This document shows positions 39,895 through 48,095 of a stretch of 64,000 bases of DNA, piece after piece (the first letter of the stretch is position 1; every line of letters starts with the position of its first letter). The position numbers and the translations under genes are program-made. The notes under the pieces were generated by a model. It was not told the origin of the DNA and ran no database searches. It saw only the letters and a program-made list of their open reading frames with translations. The DNA comes from an uncultured Lachnospiraceae bacterium (GTDB taxonomy: Bacteria > Bacillota > Clostridia > Lachnospirales > Lachnospiraceae), in contig CAJUIS010000001.1 of assembly GCA_910586645.1 (NCBI GenBank), positions 262,104 to 326,103 of the forward strand. The letters are read 5' to 3'.

Positions 39895-41919
39895 TTATTT
39901 ACTGACATTTGCCAGATTCAGTATTGCATCGTTGTATCCGTTGTCATTTAAATTTTTTTTCAAATTAACCACACGAAATTTCGCTTCCGGTACAAAAACA
40001 TCTTCCAACGCAAGTATAATCTCCAAGCCATCGGTTGACACTCCTTCACTCAATGAGCGCACAGACCATGCCGCGGCTCTTACCGCTGTATCATAACGTC
40101 TTTTATGATATTTAGGATCATCCTTATCGCCAACAAGGGGGTCCCCATCCGCCTCAGTCGTCGAATGCGCAAATAAATCCGTGATGGCATGGATGCCGCA
40201 TCCATATAAAAAGAATTTTCTCTGTTCTTTCGTCAAATCCTGATGGCTGTTATAGAATTTGTCAATTGTCGCTTTCAGATCGTTGAATGTAATCGGATCA
40301 ATTCCATAAAATTCTTTATAATCTTTGAATGTTGTTGTATTTCCTCCTTTTAATGCGATTGACGTAATCGCTTCTATCACCGCCGCATAATTAATTCTGA
40401 CATTGATGCGGTATCCGCCGTCTGACCGGTATCTCCAAGCGCCATGCCACGGCGAATGTACGCCAGGCCCTTCCCAGTGATTATCCGGATGCACCGCTCC
40501 GTTCTTCAGACGCTTTATCTGATCCGCCGTAAAGCCTGTTCCCATATTTGCATTTCCATCAGCCGCCATCTGCGAATGGGCATCTTTGGACCATCTTCCC
40601 TCCACATACGTCTCATCTTCGTCCACATATGCAAAGCTCTCCGGTTCTCTTTCATTTTTCGGAAATTCCCCCTCCAAATCCTTTTCTTCTTCCTGATCGT
40701 TTTCTGCAAAACCATCATACATCTCAAGCGCATGCCCCGCGTCCAGCAAACCGCACTGCTTTGTCTCTGAGATATCCATTGCACTTTTGCGGATCAACTG
40801 CCGAATAAATTCATTCGACCTGGTCAAATCCTTTTCCCACAAAAGGGAAGCCGTTCCTGTTACATGCGGAACCGCAATGCTCGTTCCATGCGTAACGATA
40901 CTTCCGTCAAAGAAACTGGCCGTCCGGATTTTTTCACCTGGCGCAGCCACATCCAGCTCTTCTCCCATATTGCTGAAATTACTGATTCTGGCCTGCGTAT
41001 CCGTTGCCGCTACAGCCACAACTTCCTCAAACGCCGCCGGATATTCCACATCTCCGCCTGTATTTCCGGCTGCCGCAACCATCAGGATATTTTCTGCATA
41101 AGCGTCTGCAACCGCCTGCTCTAATACTTTGGAATAAACAGACGTCCCAAAACTCATATTGATAATGTTGACGTCATTCTCAATGCACCAGTAAATCCCC
41201 TGGACGATCCTGCTTAACGGCGCCCTGTTCTCACTGTCTAAGACTCTGACGGAATAGATCTGGGCGTTCGGATTTATGCCGTATATGCCTGTTTCTCCGT
41301 TTCCGGCGATAATTCCCGCTATTTCTGTGCCATGTCCCGTCATATCCTGAAACATCTCCGGCAGATACTGCTCTTCTTCTACAAGATTCACCTGTCTCTC
41401 CAAATTGATTCCGGTAACGTAATCCACACCGGAATCCAACACTGCCACTTTTACTTTCCTCTGTTCTGTCTCCTGTTCCCCGGCAATGCCTTCTGCATGG
41501 ACTGCCTGAATATTCCACTCATATTCCGGATCTTTTTCCTTCTGTTCTTCTATTTCCTTTCTTATCTTCTCATACAATTCCACTTTCTTTTGTTTCCGCT
41601 CCGTCAATGCCGTGTTCGCAGAAATCACGATATCCTCTTCAACCAGCACATCCGCTTTTGCCGCAAGCCCTTCCGCTTCATCTTCCGTCAGCGTCTCAAT
41701 TATCATATTGCCGCCGGACAATTCAAGCGCTTTTTCCTCTATGTCCGTACCGACTGCTTCAGACACTTGCTCGCAGGCTTCCGCATCCCTCATAACAATC
41801 ACATACGTCTTTTCCTCCGGCTCCTCTGCGGCATAGACGTTTCTGTCAAAACCCCCCAGCATTGAAATTGAAAGAACCGCTGACAACGCCACGTTTAAAA
41901 TTCTTCTTCTGTTTTTCAT
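39895..41919 (-). CDS. Secreted subtilisin-like S8 protease with C-terminal putative metal-binding domain
   Basis: A 674-residue exported protease: signal peptide 1-31, inhibitor I9-like propeptide (about 36-105), S8 catalytic domain with Asp162 (VAVLDSGVD), His196 (GHGTEIAG) and Ser347 (HGTSIAVPHV). The roughly 260 C-terminal residues after an acidic linker are not protease. They contain several His (NHWEGPGVHSPWHG) and H577-x3-D581-x3-H585 (HAITDLFAH), a pattern seen in zinc-dependent phospholipase C-like and DUF6765-type helical proteins. Whether it binds metal or cleaves lipid is unknown. Its partner downstream is LRR copy B; GGGGAG precedes the ATG. Confidence 0.88.
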   Translation of the reverse strand: MKNRRRILNVALSAVLSISMLGGFDRNVYAAEEPEEKTYVIVMRDAEACEQVSEAVGTDIEEKALELSGGNMIIETLTEDEAEGLAAKADVLVEEDIVISANTALTERKQKKVELYEKIRKEIEEQKEKDPEYEWNIQAVHAEGIAGEQETEQRKVKVAVLDSGVDYVTGINLERQVNLVEEEQYLPEMFQDMTGHGTEIAGIIAGNGETGIYGINPNAQIYSVRVLDSENRAPLSRIVQGIYWCIENDVNIINMSFGTSVYSKVLEQAVADAYAENILMVAAAGNTGGDVEYPAAFEEVVAVAATDTQARISNFSNMGEELDVAAPGEKIRTASFFDGSIVTHGTSIAVPHVTGTASLLWEKDLTRSNEFIRQLIRKSAMDISETKQCGLLDAGHALEMYDGFAENDQEEEKDLEGEFPKNEREPESFAYVDEDETYVEGRWSKDAHSQMAADGNANMGTGFTADQIKRLKNGAVHPDNHWEGPGVHSPWHGAWRYRSDGGYRINVRINYAAVIEAITSIALKGGNTTTFKDYKEFYGIDPITFNDLKATIDKFYNSHQDLTKEQRKFFLYGCGIHAITDLFAHSTTEADGDPLVGDKDDPKYHKRRYDTAVRAAAWSVRSLSEGVSTDGLEIILALEDVFVPEAKFRVVNLKKNLNDNGYNDAILNLANVSK

Positions 41920-42130
41920 AGGCCGACTCCCCTTTCCAAACCTAAAACTATAAAAATCCAGCGTACAACTAAAAATCTTTTCCTGTGCGCATCCCCTTCA
42001 CATCATAATCTTACGCCGAATCCTGTTATGCCGTTCTGGTTTACCGCAAATTTTTCCTTTTTATATTCTTGCGGATACAAATTGCAAAAAAATTTGAAAC
42101 AGAACTTTTAATTGTTTATTTAATATTTTT

Positions 42131-42159
42131 ATATTAATCCAATTTTATTCATATGTCAA
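42131..42159 (-). promoter_or_regulatory. Promoter of the subtilase-LRR operon
   Basis: Minus strand: -35 TTGACA (42154-42159), 17-base spacer, -10 TAATAT (42131-42136). The 5' leader is about 200 bases, long for this genome, and is conserved in the decayed copy. Confidence 0.72.
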
Positions 42160-42312
42160 TCTATTAAACATATTTTTGTATATTATAAACATGAAACAAA
42201 AGATTTTATTTTCTGAAAATCCTGATTTAAAACAACCTTCTTTTTTTAACCGGGAAAAAGTATACAACTCTCCACTACAATTTAAAAATTAATCTTTTTG
42301 ATATCAAATGGA

Positions 42313-42341
42313 TTGACATATACAAAAAATAGAATTATAAT
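42313..42341 (+). promoter_or_regulatory. Consensus promoter facing the plus-strand LRR relic
   Basis: -35 TTGACA (42313-42318), 17-base spacer, -10 TATAAT (42336-42341). The gene it once served appears to be the relic that follows. Confidence 0.75.
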
Positions 42342-42363
42342 ATTTTTTTATTATATATAGATA

Positions 42364-42600
42364 TTGTCATTTTCTATAATAAAAAAGCTTATCACCGCTC
42401 TGCGTATCCACCTCATTGTTCCGGCGTTTCCGGCTGCATTTCAGCTTAAGCAAAAAAAGCTGACAAAAACGTTCAGGACGTTTGCTTACCATACATACCC
42501 TATAAAGCAGAGCAGGGAAGCCTGCATTTACAGGATCGGCGTCCGGAAAAAGAAACCGGTTTCCTTTCCCTCCCAAAGAAAACAGCAGGCAGGAAAACGA
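42364..42600 (+). pseudogene. Plus-strand remnant of an LRR gene
   Basis: An open stretch reading QKKLTKTFRTFAYHTYPI, REACIYRIGVRKKKPVSF (about 42445-42573) aligns with KKTLTKTSGAFTYHAYPS and KEAWIYKIDIQKKKKPAS of LRR copies A and B. The signal peptide is degraded and the rest of the gene is lost. From 42600 to 42780 only faint similarity remains (KKKVIFPKYLEK). Confidence 0.75.
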
Positions 42601-42781
42601 CATGGAGCTAGACAAAGCTCCGCCAGAAACTTAAGACCTCATTGCAGGATACAGGTCAATATCTTAGTTTTCCATCTATATACATTATACGCATCGGCCG
42701 CTTCAAAAACCTTTGCCGCGCATAATAAAAAGAAAAAAGTCATTTTTCCAAAATATTTGGAGAAATATTTAAAACAAAAGA

Positions 42782-42810
42782 TTGACACATATACTTTTTA
42801 CTGTTATGAT
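42782..42810 (+). promoter_or_regulatory. Promoter of the second BlaI/M56 operon
   Basis: -35 TTGACA (42782-42787), 17-base spacer, -10 TATGAT (42805-42810). It resembles the promoter at 42313 (both within GATTGACA). CAGGAGAG precedes the BlaI ATG. No clear BlaI dyad like that at 13296 is visible. Confidence 0.75.
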
Positions 42811-42850
42811 AATAGAAACGACTTTTTAACAAAGAACAGGAGAGATCAAA

Positions 42851-43228
42851 ATGAAATACAAATTAAGCAATAAAGAACTTAATGTTATGCAGGTGCTGTG
42901 GGCATCGGAGAAGCCATTGTCCATCACGGATTTCACCAAATACGATCCTTCTTTAAACACAAGCACCGTTCAGGCCGCGCTTCGCTCCCTGCTTCAGAAA
43001 TCCTATATCCGGGTAGCCGGCATTGAGCAGCATAAGAAGGTTTTTGCACGGACTTATCTTCCCTCGCTTTCTGAGACAGATTATATGCTTGAACTGTTCC
43101 AGAAATCTTCTGTGAACTCAGGCTCATTTTTTGCAGCTCTTGTGAAAAAAGAAGACGCGAAAACCCTCGAAGAAATAGAAAAAATCATTGAAGAACAAAA
43201 GAAAAAATTATTGAAAAAGGAAAACTAA
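42851..43228 (+). CDS. BlaI/MecI/CopY family repressor, second copy
   Basis: A 125-residue winged-helix repressor: KLSNKELNVMQVLWASEKPL, recognition helix NTSTVQAALRSLLQKSYI, then a coiled C-terminus rich in Lys/Glu. It precedes the M56 gene by 2 bases. Only distantly similar to the BlaI at 12863-13231, so the two systems probably sense different signals. Confidence 0.9.
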   Translation: MKYKLSNKELNVMQVLWASEKPLSITDFTKYDPSLNTSTVQAALRSLLQKSYIRVAGIEQHKKVFARTYLPSLSETDYMLELFQKSSVNSGSFFAALVKKEDAKTLEEIEKIIEEQKKKLLKKEN

Positions 43229-43230
43229 GT

Positions 43231-44481
43231 ATGTTTATATCCGTCTCCTCCGTACTATCTCTGGTGATTTGGGGCAATGCCACACTGCTTTTCCTGTATG
43301 CAGTCTGCCGCATTTCCCCTGTATTTCATAACCAGAATTATAAATTCCTCTTATGGATGTTTGGAATTGCCATTCTGCGCTTTTTGTTTCCGTTTGAAGG
43401 AACCGGCAGTATTTCTCTGTACTTTAAAATGGAGCTTTTTTATTCCATCAAATACTCCATAATGTGTGGAGCGGTTTCTATTTTCGGTTACAATCTGTAC
43501 ATCTATCAGATTTTACTGTCGATTTGGATTACCGGATCCCTTCTGACACTGATTTATATCCTTCGCAAATACCGTCTCTTTTGTCTGAATATCAGGAGCA
43601 TTTTAAAAAGCAGCCTTATTTCTCCCGTACAGCCTCCGGAAGGTTTTGATATTCCAAAATCCATCCGGGTTTACAAAGGGAAATGCATTCTGTTCCCCAT
43701 GATCAGCGGTATGCTTCATCCCATCATTTTTCTTCCAAAAGGGATGTTTTCGCAGAAGGAGCTTGTTTTTATCCTGAAACATGAGATATGGCATTATCGC
43801 CACCGGGATGTTGCATTGAAATTTTTTATGGAACTTCTCTGTGCCGTTTACTGGTGGAACCCCATCATTTTTCTCTTGAAGAAACGTCTGATCATTTTAC
43901 TGGAAATCCGGGCTGACTCAGAAGTTTGTGAAACGCTGAGCCATACTGAAAAACTGGAATATATGGCCTGTTTAAGAAAATTTGCTTCGAATCCTCCAAG
44001 CGGCGGATCGTCTACATATGGAATGGGCTTTGTAGAATCCGGAAAATCTTCCCCTCTGCATCAAAGAGTTTCTTACCTGACGCACTCCCGTAAACATAAA
44101 CCGTCGGTTATCCTCGCGTTTTTGTTCACTTGTTTTACTTTATGTTCCTGTCTGATGGTTTTAGAACCAAGACCGAATATAGAAAAGCAAGGCAGGGATA
44201 TGGGTGTATTTTCTCTCTCGGAAGATTTTTATATTATTCAGGAGCAGGACGGCTCCTATGGCATGTATGTAAACAATACGTACCTGTCCCCTGTGGAGCA
44301 TCCTTATAATATCAGCGAGAATGAACCAATTCTTGCTATCTACAAATATTCAAAAGAAGGTGAGGTGATTCGTGAATATGACGAGAACAAAGAAGTTTCG
44401 CCTGTCGTTCCTTATGTTCCTCTTCTGCTTATTGTGCTCTTCGGCCTCTGTATACGCCCAAAATTCTGGTCCGGTAAATGA
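43231..44481 (+). CDS. M56 family (BlaR1-like) membrane metallopeptidase, second copy
   Basis: A 416-residue membrane protease: hydrophobic segments at about 8-25, 38-56, 75-108 and 290-310. The zinc motif HEIWH is at residues 184-188, preceded by ISGMLHPIIFLPKG, with LEIRADSEVC further on. The extracytoplasmic tail is only about 100 residues and a final hydrophobic stretch ends the protein, so it has no penicillin-binding sensor. Signal reception must differ from BlaR1. Its last 110 bases overlap the small secreted protein gene in another frame. Confidence 0.87.
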   Translation: MFISVSSVLSLVIWGNATLLFLYAVCRISPVFHNQNYKFLLWMFGIAILRFLFPFEGTGSISLYFKMELFYSIKYSIMCGAVSIFGYNLYIYQILLSIWITGSLLTLIYILRKYRLFCLNIRSILKSSLISPVQPPEGFDIPKSIRVYKGKCILFPMISGMLHPIIFLPKGMFSQKELVFILKHEIWHYRHRDVALKFFMELLCAVYWWNPIIFLLKKRLIILLEIRADSEVCETLSHTEKLEYMACLRKFASNPPSGGSSTYGMGFVESGKSSPLHQRVSYLTHSRKHKPSVILAFLFTCFTLCSCLMVLEPRPNIEKQGRDMGVFSLSEDFYIIQEQDGSYGMYVNNTYLSPVEHPYNISENEPILAIYKYSKEGEVIREYDENKEVSPVVPYVPLLLIVLFGLCIRPKFWSGK

Positions 44482-44635
44482 CGCTGCAGTATACGCACAG
44501 CAGAATGGTTCGGAAGGCATTGTGCCTTATGCTGATGACATTGTATGGAAATATAAATGGGAAAACGGCAGAGTGTACAAACGGCAATTCAATGTTACGA
44601 CACAGAAATGGATCGGCAATTGGATTCCGGTGTAA
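44372..44635 (+). CDS. Small secreted protein of the BlaI/M56 operon
   Basis: Up to 87 residues: a strong signal peptide (KKFRLSFLMFLFCLLCSSAS) with likely cleavage after VYA. A mature peptide of about 58 residues ends EGIVPYADDIVWKYKWENG, RVYKRQFNVTTQKWIGNWIPV, rich in Trp and Tyr. GTG at 44372 follows GAGGTGATTC; ATG at 44378 is the alternative. It is read in a frame different from the overlapping M56 gene. I do not know a function. As an exported partner of an M56 sensor it could be the signal, a modulator or an effector. Confidence 0.72.
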   Translation: MNMTRTKKFRLSFLMFLFCLLCSSASVYAQNSGPVNDAAVYAQQNGSEGIVPYADDIVWKYKWENGRVYKRQFNVTTQKWIGNWIPV

Positions 44636-44656
44636 ACGAACAGGAAAAAACAGTGT

Positions 44657-44691
44657 GGCAAAGGGAGAGACAAAATGTCTCTCCCTTTGCC
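44657..44691 (+). terminator. Terminator of the BlaI/M56/secreted-peptide operon
   Basis: Perfect 15-bp stem GGCAAAGGGAGAGAC (44657-44671) / GTCTCTCCCTTTGCC (44677-44691), then a T-rich tail. Confidence 0.9.
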
Positions 44692-44713
44692 GTTTCTTAT
44701 TCTTATCCATTCC

Positions 44714-45667
44714 TCAGCTTTCACATTTATGCAAAAGCTCTTCCCACCTTCTGTCCACTTCTTTCTGAAACGCCGCAAGCAACGGTTCATTTTCCGGCAG
44801 AAAAAGATGCCGGAACCGCCCCTGCAGGCGCAAAAACTCTTCTAACGGCAGTTTCTCCTTTGGCCGGTACGAAAGTTCCCATTTTCCTTCCGTAACTTCA
44901 AACATCGGCCAATAGCATGTATCCACTGCCATTTTACAGATTTTGATAATATCCGGCGCATCATAGCGCCATCCCCTCGGACATGGAGCCATAATATTTA
45001 AAAACGCCGGGCCTTTCGTATAAATTGCTTTTTCTGACTTTTGGTACAAATCCATCATATTTCCAAGAAATGTCGTCTGCGCCACATAGGGAATGTTGTG
45101 CGCCGCCAGAATCGCCGCCAAATCTTTTCTTCCCTGCGGCTTTCCGGAAGAGTTTTTCCCGACCGGAGTCGTCGTCGTGTCCGCATACAGCGGAGTTGCA
45201 GAAGAACGCTGGATTCCGGTATTCATATAAGCGCCGTTGTCATAACAGACATACACCATATCATGGCCCCGCTCCATCGCGCCGGAAAGAGACTGAAAAC
45301 CGATGTCATATGTTCCTCCGTCCCCTCCAAATGTAATGAATTTATATTCCTCTGTAATTTTCCCTTTCTTCTTTAAGGCATGATACGCCGTCTCCACGCC
45401 GCTTAGCGTCGCCGCCGCATTTTCAAAAGCATTGTGGATGTAACTGTCTTCATATGCCGTATAAGGATATGTAAATGTTGACACTTCCAGACATCCTGTC
45501 GCATTTCCAATCACCGCCTTATCGCCCGGATGCAGCGCCTTTAAAACATTTCTGACTGCAATCGTTCCGCCGCATCCGGCGCAAAGCCTGTGTCCAGCCG
45601 CAAGCCTTTCCTGTCTCTGCTGTATCTCTTTAAAACTGCCGGAAGGCACAGTATCTTTCTGACACAT
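44714..45667 (-). CDS. porB: Pyruvate:ferredoxin oxidoreductase, beta subunit
   Basis: The beta subunit (317 residues) binds thiamine pyrophosphate and an iron-sulfur cluster. LCAGCGG and GNATGCLE carry cluster cysteines, and GGDGGTYDIG is the TPP/metal motif. With porA, porC and porD it oxidises pyruvate to acetyl-CoA and CO2, reducing ferredoxin. The separated four-subunit form is present here instead of the single-chain clostridial enzyme. A related 2-oxoacid such as 2-oxoisovalerate is an alternative substrate. Confidence 0.88.
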   Translation of the reverse strand: MCQKDTVPSGSFKEIQQRQERLAAGHRLCAGCGGTIAVRNVLKALHPGDKAVIGNATGCLEVSTFTYPYTAYEDSYIHNAFENAAATLSGVETAYHALKKKGKITEEYKFITFGGDGGTYDIGFQSLSGAMERGHDMVYVCYDNGAYMNTGIQRSSATPLYADTTTTPVGKNSSGKPQGRKDLAAILAAHNIPYVAQTTFLGNMMDLYQKSEKAIYTKGPAFLNIMAPCPRGWRYDAPDIIKICKMAVDTCYWPMFEVTEGKWELSYRPKEKLPLEEFLRLQGRFRHLFLPENEPLLAAFQKEVDRRWEELLHKCES

Positions 45668-45681
45668 CTTTCCGATTCCTC

Positions 45682-46884
45682 CTATTCTCTCAAACCGATA
45701 TAACGGTATGTTTCGTTCTGTACATTTTTTCGGGATTCTTCAGCCTCAAGATCCTGGTACAGCTCTTTTGCGTCGGACACTGTAAAATCTCTGCCATTTA
45801 ACCCGTATACAATCCGAATCACTCCGGCCTGGCTTTTTGCCTGAAACAAAGCTGCAGACAATTCCGCGGCAAGCGGCCCGCCGCATCCGCTGAAACTTTC
45901 CGCGCGGTCTAAAATGGCAATCGATTTGCAGTTTTTTAACGCTTCTGCAAATGCTTCTCCCGGAAACGGCCGAAATACGCGCACCTTTAACAATCCCACT
46001 TTCTTTCCATCCGCCCGAAGCTCGTCCACTGCATCTTTTATCGTTCCGCAGACAGAGCCGATTGCCACAATTGCACAGTCGGCGTCCGAAAGCCGGTACG
46101 CTTCATAAAATCCGTATTTTCTGCCGGAAACTTTCTCATATTCCGCAGCCACGTCCAAAATTACCTGTTTTGCATCGATCATTCCCTGCGCCTGCGCCCG
46201 TTTCGCTTCCATGCCATAGCCCGATACGGCATATGGCCCTACCGCCATCGCCTCGTCTTTTTTCAAAAGATAATGCTCTGGTTCATACTCCCCAACAAAC
46301 GCTTTGACGTCTGCATCCTCCAACAGCTCAATATTTTGAACGCCATGGCTGATGATAAATCCATCCTGGCAAATCATAACCGGAAGCATTACGTCTTTGT
46401 GCTCTGCAATCCGGTACGCCTGAATAAAATTATCGTAAGCCTCCTGATTGTCCTCCGCGTAAATCTGAATCCAGCCTGAATCTCTTGCCCCCATGCTGTC
46501 CGAATGTTCACAATTGATATTCAGGGGGCCGGACAGCGCGCGGTTGACTAATGCAAGCACAATCGGCAGACGGTTTGACGCCGCCACATAGAGCATTTCC
46601 CACATCAGGGCAAGCCCTGCGGAAGAAGTCGCCGTCATCGTCCTGGCTCCCGCCGCTTCCGCTCCGATTGCCGCACTCATAGCGCTGTGCTCGCTTTCCA
46701 CCGGAATGAACTCCGTATCCATTTCCCCGTTCGCTATGTAAGAAGAAACAAACTGCGGCAGTTCCGTGGAAGGCGTAATCGGGAATGCAGGCATTACGTC
46801 CGGATTTATCTGTTTCATCGCATACGCCACAGCCTCATTGCCGGACATTCTATCCTTTTTGCAGCCGCCGGTAATTTCCGCCAT
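45682..46884 (-). CDS. porA: Pyruvate:ferredoxin oxidoreductase, alpha subunit
   Basis: The 400-residue alpha subunit carries the pyrimidine-binding domain: GNEAVAYAMKQINPDVMPAF, PITPSTELPQ, FIPVESEHSAMSAAIGA, TATSSAGLALMWE. The C-terminal transketolase-like domain (VRVFRPFPGEAF, AILDRAESFSG) follows. It lies 14 bases before porB and 1 base after porD. Confidence 0.93.
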   Translation of the reverse strand: MAEITGGCKKDRMSGNEAVAYAMKQINPDVMPAFPITPSTELPQFVSSYIANGEMDTEFIPVESEHSAMSAAIGAEAAGARTMTATSSAGLALMWEMLYVAASNRLPIVLALVNRALSGPLNINCEHSDSMGARDSGWIQIYAEDNQEAYDNFIQAYRIAEHKDVMLPVMICQDGFIISHGVQNIELLEDADVKAFVGEYEPEHYLLKKDEAMAVGPYAVSGYGMEAKRAQAQGMIDAKQVILDVAAEYEKVSGRKYGFYEAYRLSDADCAIVAIGSVCGTIKDAVDELRADGKKVGLLKVRVFRPFPGEAFAEALKNCKSIAILDRAESFSGCGGPLAAELSAALFQAKSQAGVIRIVYGLNGRDFTVSDAKELYQDLEAEESRKNVQNETYRYIGLRE

Positions 46885-46885
46885 A

Positions 46886-47209
46886 TTATCTCCCCTCCTT
46901 CATCGAAATTGCATCAAAGGGGCAGGCTTTGACGCAAATGCCGCACCCTTTGCAGTGATCATAATCAAACTCCTGCCGTTTTCCTTCCGCTGCCGGAATG
47001 CAGCTATCCGGACAGTACGGCACACAAAGCAGGCAATGCCTGCATTTTTCCCAGTCAACGACAGGCGTACTGGTTCGCCATTCTCCCGTCAGAAATTCTT
47101 TCGACGTCGCAGGTTCATAAATCTGCAGTCCTTCCGTCAAATCCTGCCAGCGTGTATGTTCATTTATCTCTTTTGCCAAAAGAGCCATTTTTTCCATCCT
47201 CCTGTCCAT
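46886..47209 (-). CDS. porD: Pyruvate:ferredoxin oxidoreductase, delta (ferredoxin-like) subunit
   Basis: A 107-residue subunit with two 4Fe-4S motifs: CRHCLLCVPYC and CKGCGICVKAC. These relay electrons from the TPP centre to free ferredoxin. The N-terminal extension TPVVDWEKC is typical of PorD. Confidence 0.92.
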   Translation of the reverse strand: MDRRMEKMALLAKEINEHTRWQDLTEGLQIYEPATSKEFLTGEWRTSTPVVDWEKCRHCLLCVPYCPDSCIPAAEGKRQEFDYDHCKGCGICVKACPFDAISMKEGR

Positions 47210-47241
47210 TCCAAAAATCAGTTATCCCGTTTATCTTTCCA

Positions 47242-47877
47242 TCATACGGCAGGATTTAAGGTTTTCCTGCCATTTTCTGAAATCTTTAACGTGTGAGACG
47301 TCAGTTTCTTCACTTCATCAAATGCAGCGCGCAGCGCTTTCCTGTTTCCTTCCAGAACCTCCGGTTTTTTGGCAAACTTATGCTCCAGGGAAGCTTCCAT
47401 TTCCCTTAAAAACACTTCTTTCTCCATAACTTTCGAAATCTTTACGATTGCCGCAAGCATTGGCGTATTCGGAAAATATTTTCCCAACGTCTCCATGCAT
47501 ACTTTTCTTGCGTCAATCGTATAAACCGCTCCCTGATACCCTTTTAAAAGCGGAAGAATCTCTTCTTTTGTTCTGTCTGTATTAATTAAAATGGCTCCGT
47601 CTCTTTTTAAACCGCTGGTAACGTCTACGCTGTGCAAAAGCGTATCGTCCACAACAACGACAAAATCCGGCTCATAAATATTCGAATGTACGCGAATAGC
47701 GGCATCGCTGATCCTGTCATATGCGGTAATCGGCGCTCCCATACGCTCCGGGCCGTACTCCGGAAATCCCTGTACATGCTTCCCTATGCCAAACGCTACG
47801 TCTGCAAGCAGAAGAGCCGCTGTCTTCGCACCCTGGCCGCCCCTTCCATGCCATCTGATTTCTGTTAAATGATTCAT
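47242..47877 (-). CDS. porC: Pyruvate:ferredoxin oxidoreductase, gamma subunit
   Basis: A 211-residue gamma subunit starting EIRWHGRGGQGAKTAALLLA, with FPEYGPERMGAPITAYDRIS, both standard for PorC. It is the first gene of the porCDAB operon. Promoter at 47948-47976. Confidence 0.93.
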   Translation of the reverse strand: MNHLTEIRWHGRGGQGAKTAALLLADVAFGIGKHVQGFPEYGPERMGAPITAYDRISDAAIRVHSNIYEPDFVVVVDDTLLHSVDVTSGLKRDGAILINTDRTKEEILPLLKGYQGAVYTIDARKVCMETLGKYFPNTPMLAAIVKISKVMEKEVFLREMEASLEHKFAKKPEVLEGNRKALRAAFDEVKKLTSHTLKISENGRKTLNPAV

Positions 47878-47947
47878 ATCACAATTCTCCTGTTTTGTCC
47901 TCTTGCTTTCGGCGGCAAATCAGCCGTCACACTCTGGTTTCTGCAAA

Positions 47948-47976
47948 AGTATACAAAACAGACCTTTTCCTGTAAA
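47948..47976 (-). promoter_or_regulatory. por operon promoter
   Basis: Minus strand: -35 TTTACA (47971-47976), 17-base spacer, -10 TATACT (47948-47953). It lies back to back with the LysR gene promoter, the usual setting for LysR control. Confidence 0.7.
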
Positions 47977-48003
47977 CAAAATCCCTGCAAAAGTCAAAAA
48001 AAA

Positions 48004-48032
48004 TTGCGTTTTTTCATTTTCTGTGTTAAAAT
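48004..48032 (+). promoter_or_regulatory. LysR gene promoter
   Basis: -35 TTGCGT (48004-48009), 17-base spacer, -10 TAAAAT (48027-48032), about 60 bases before the ATG. Confidence 0.62.
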
Positions 48033-48095
48033 TTCCATATGATTTTTTAATTGATTTTTTATATTTAATCATTTTTTCTGATAAAAGGACGCCTT

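Noticed and set aside
42364..42873. 169-codon plus-strand frame before the second BlaI gene as a real gene
   Set aside because: The part with protein similarity is a degraded LRR-protein start; the remainder is A/T-rich and runs into the BlaI start. Called a pseudogene.
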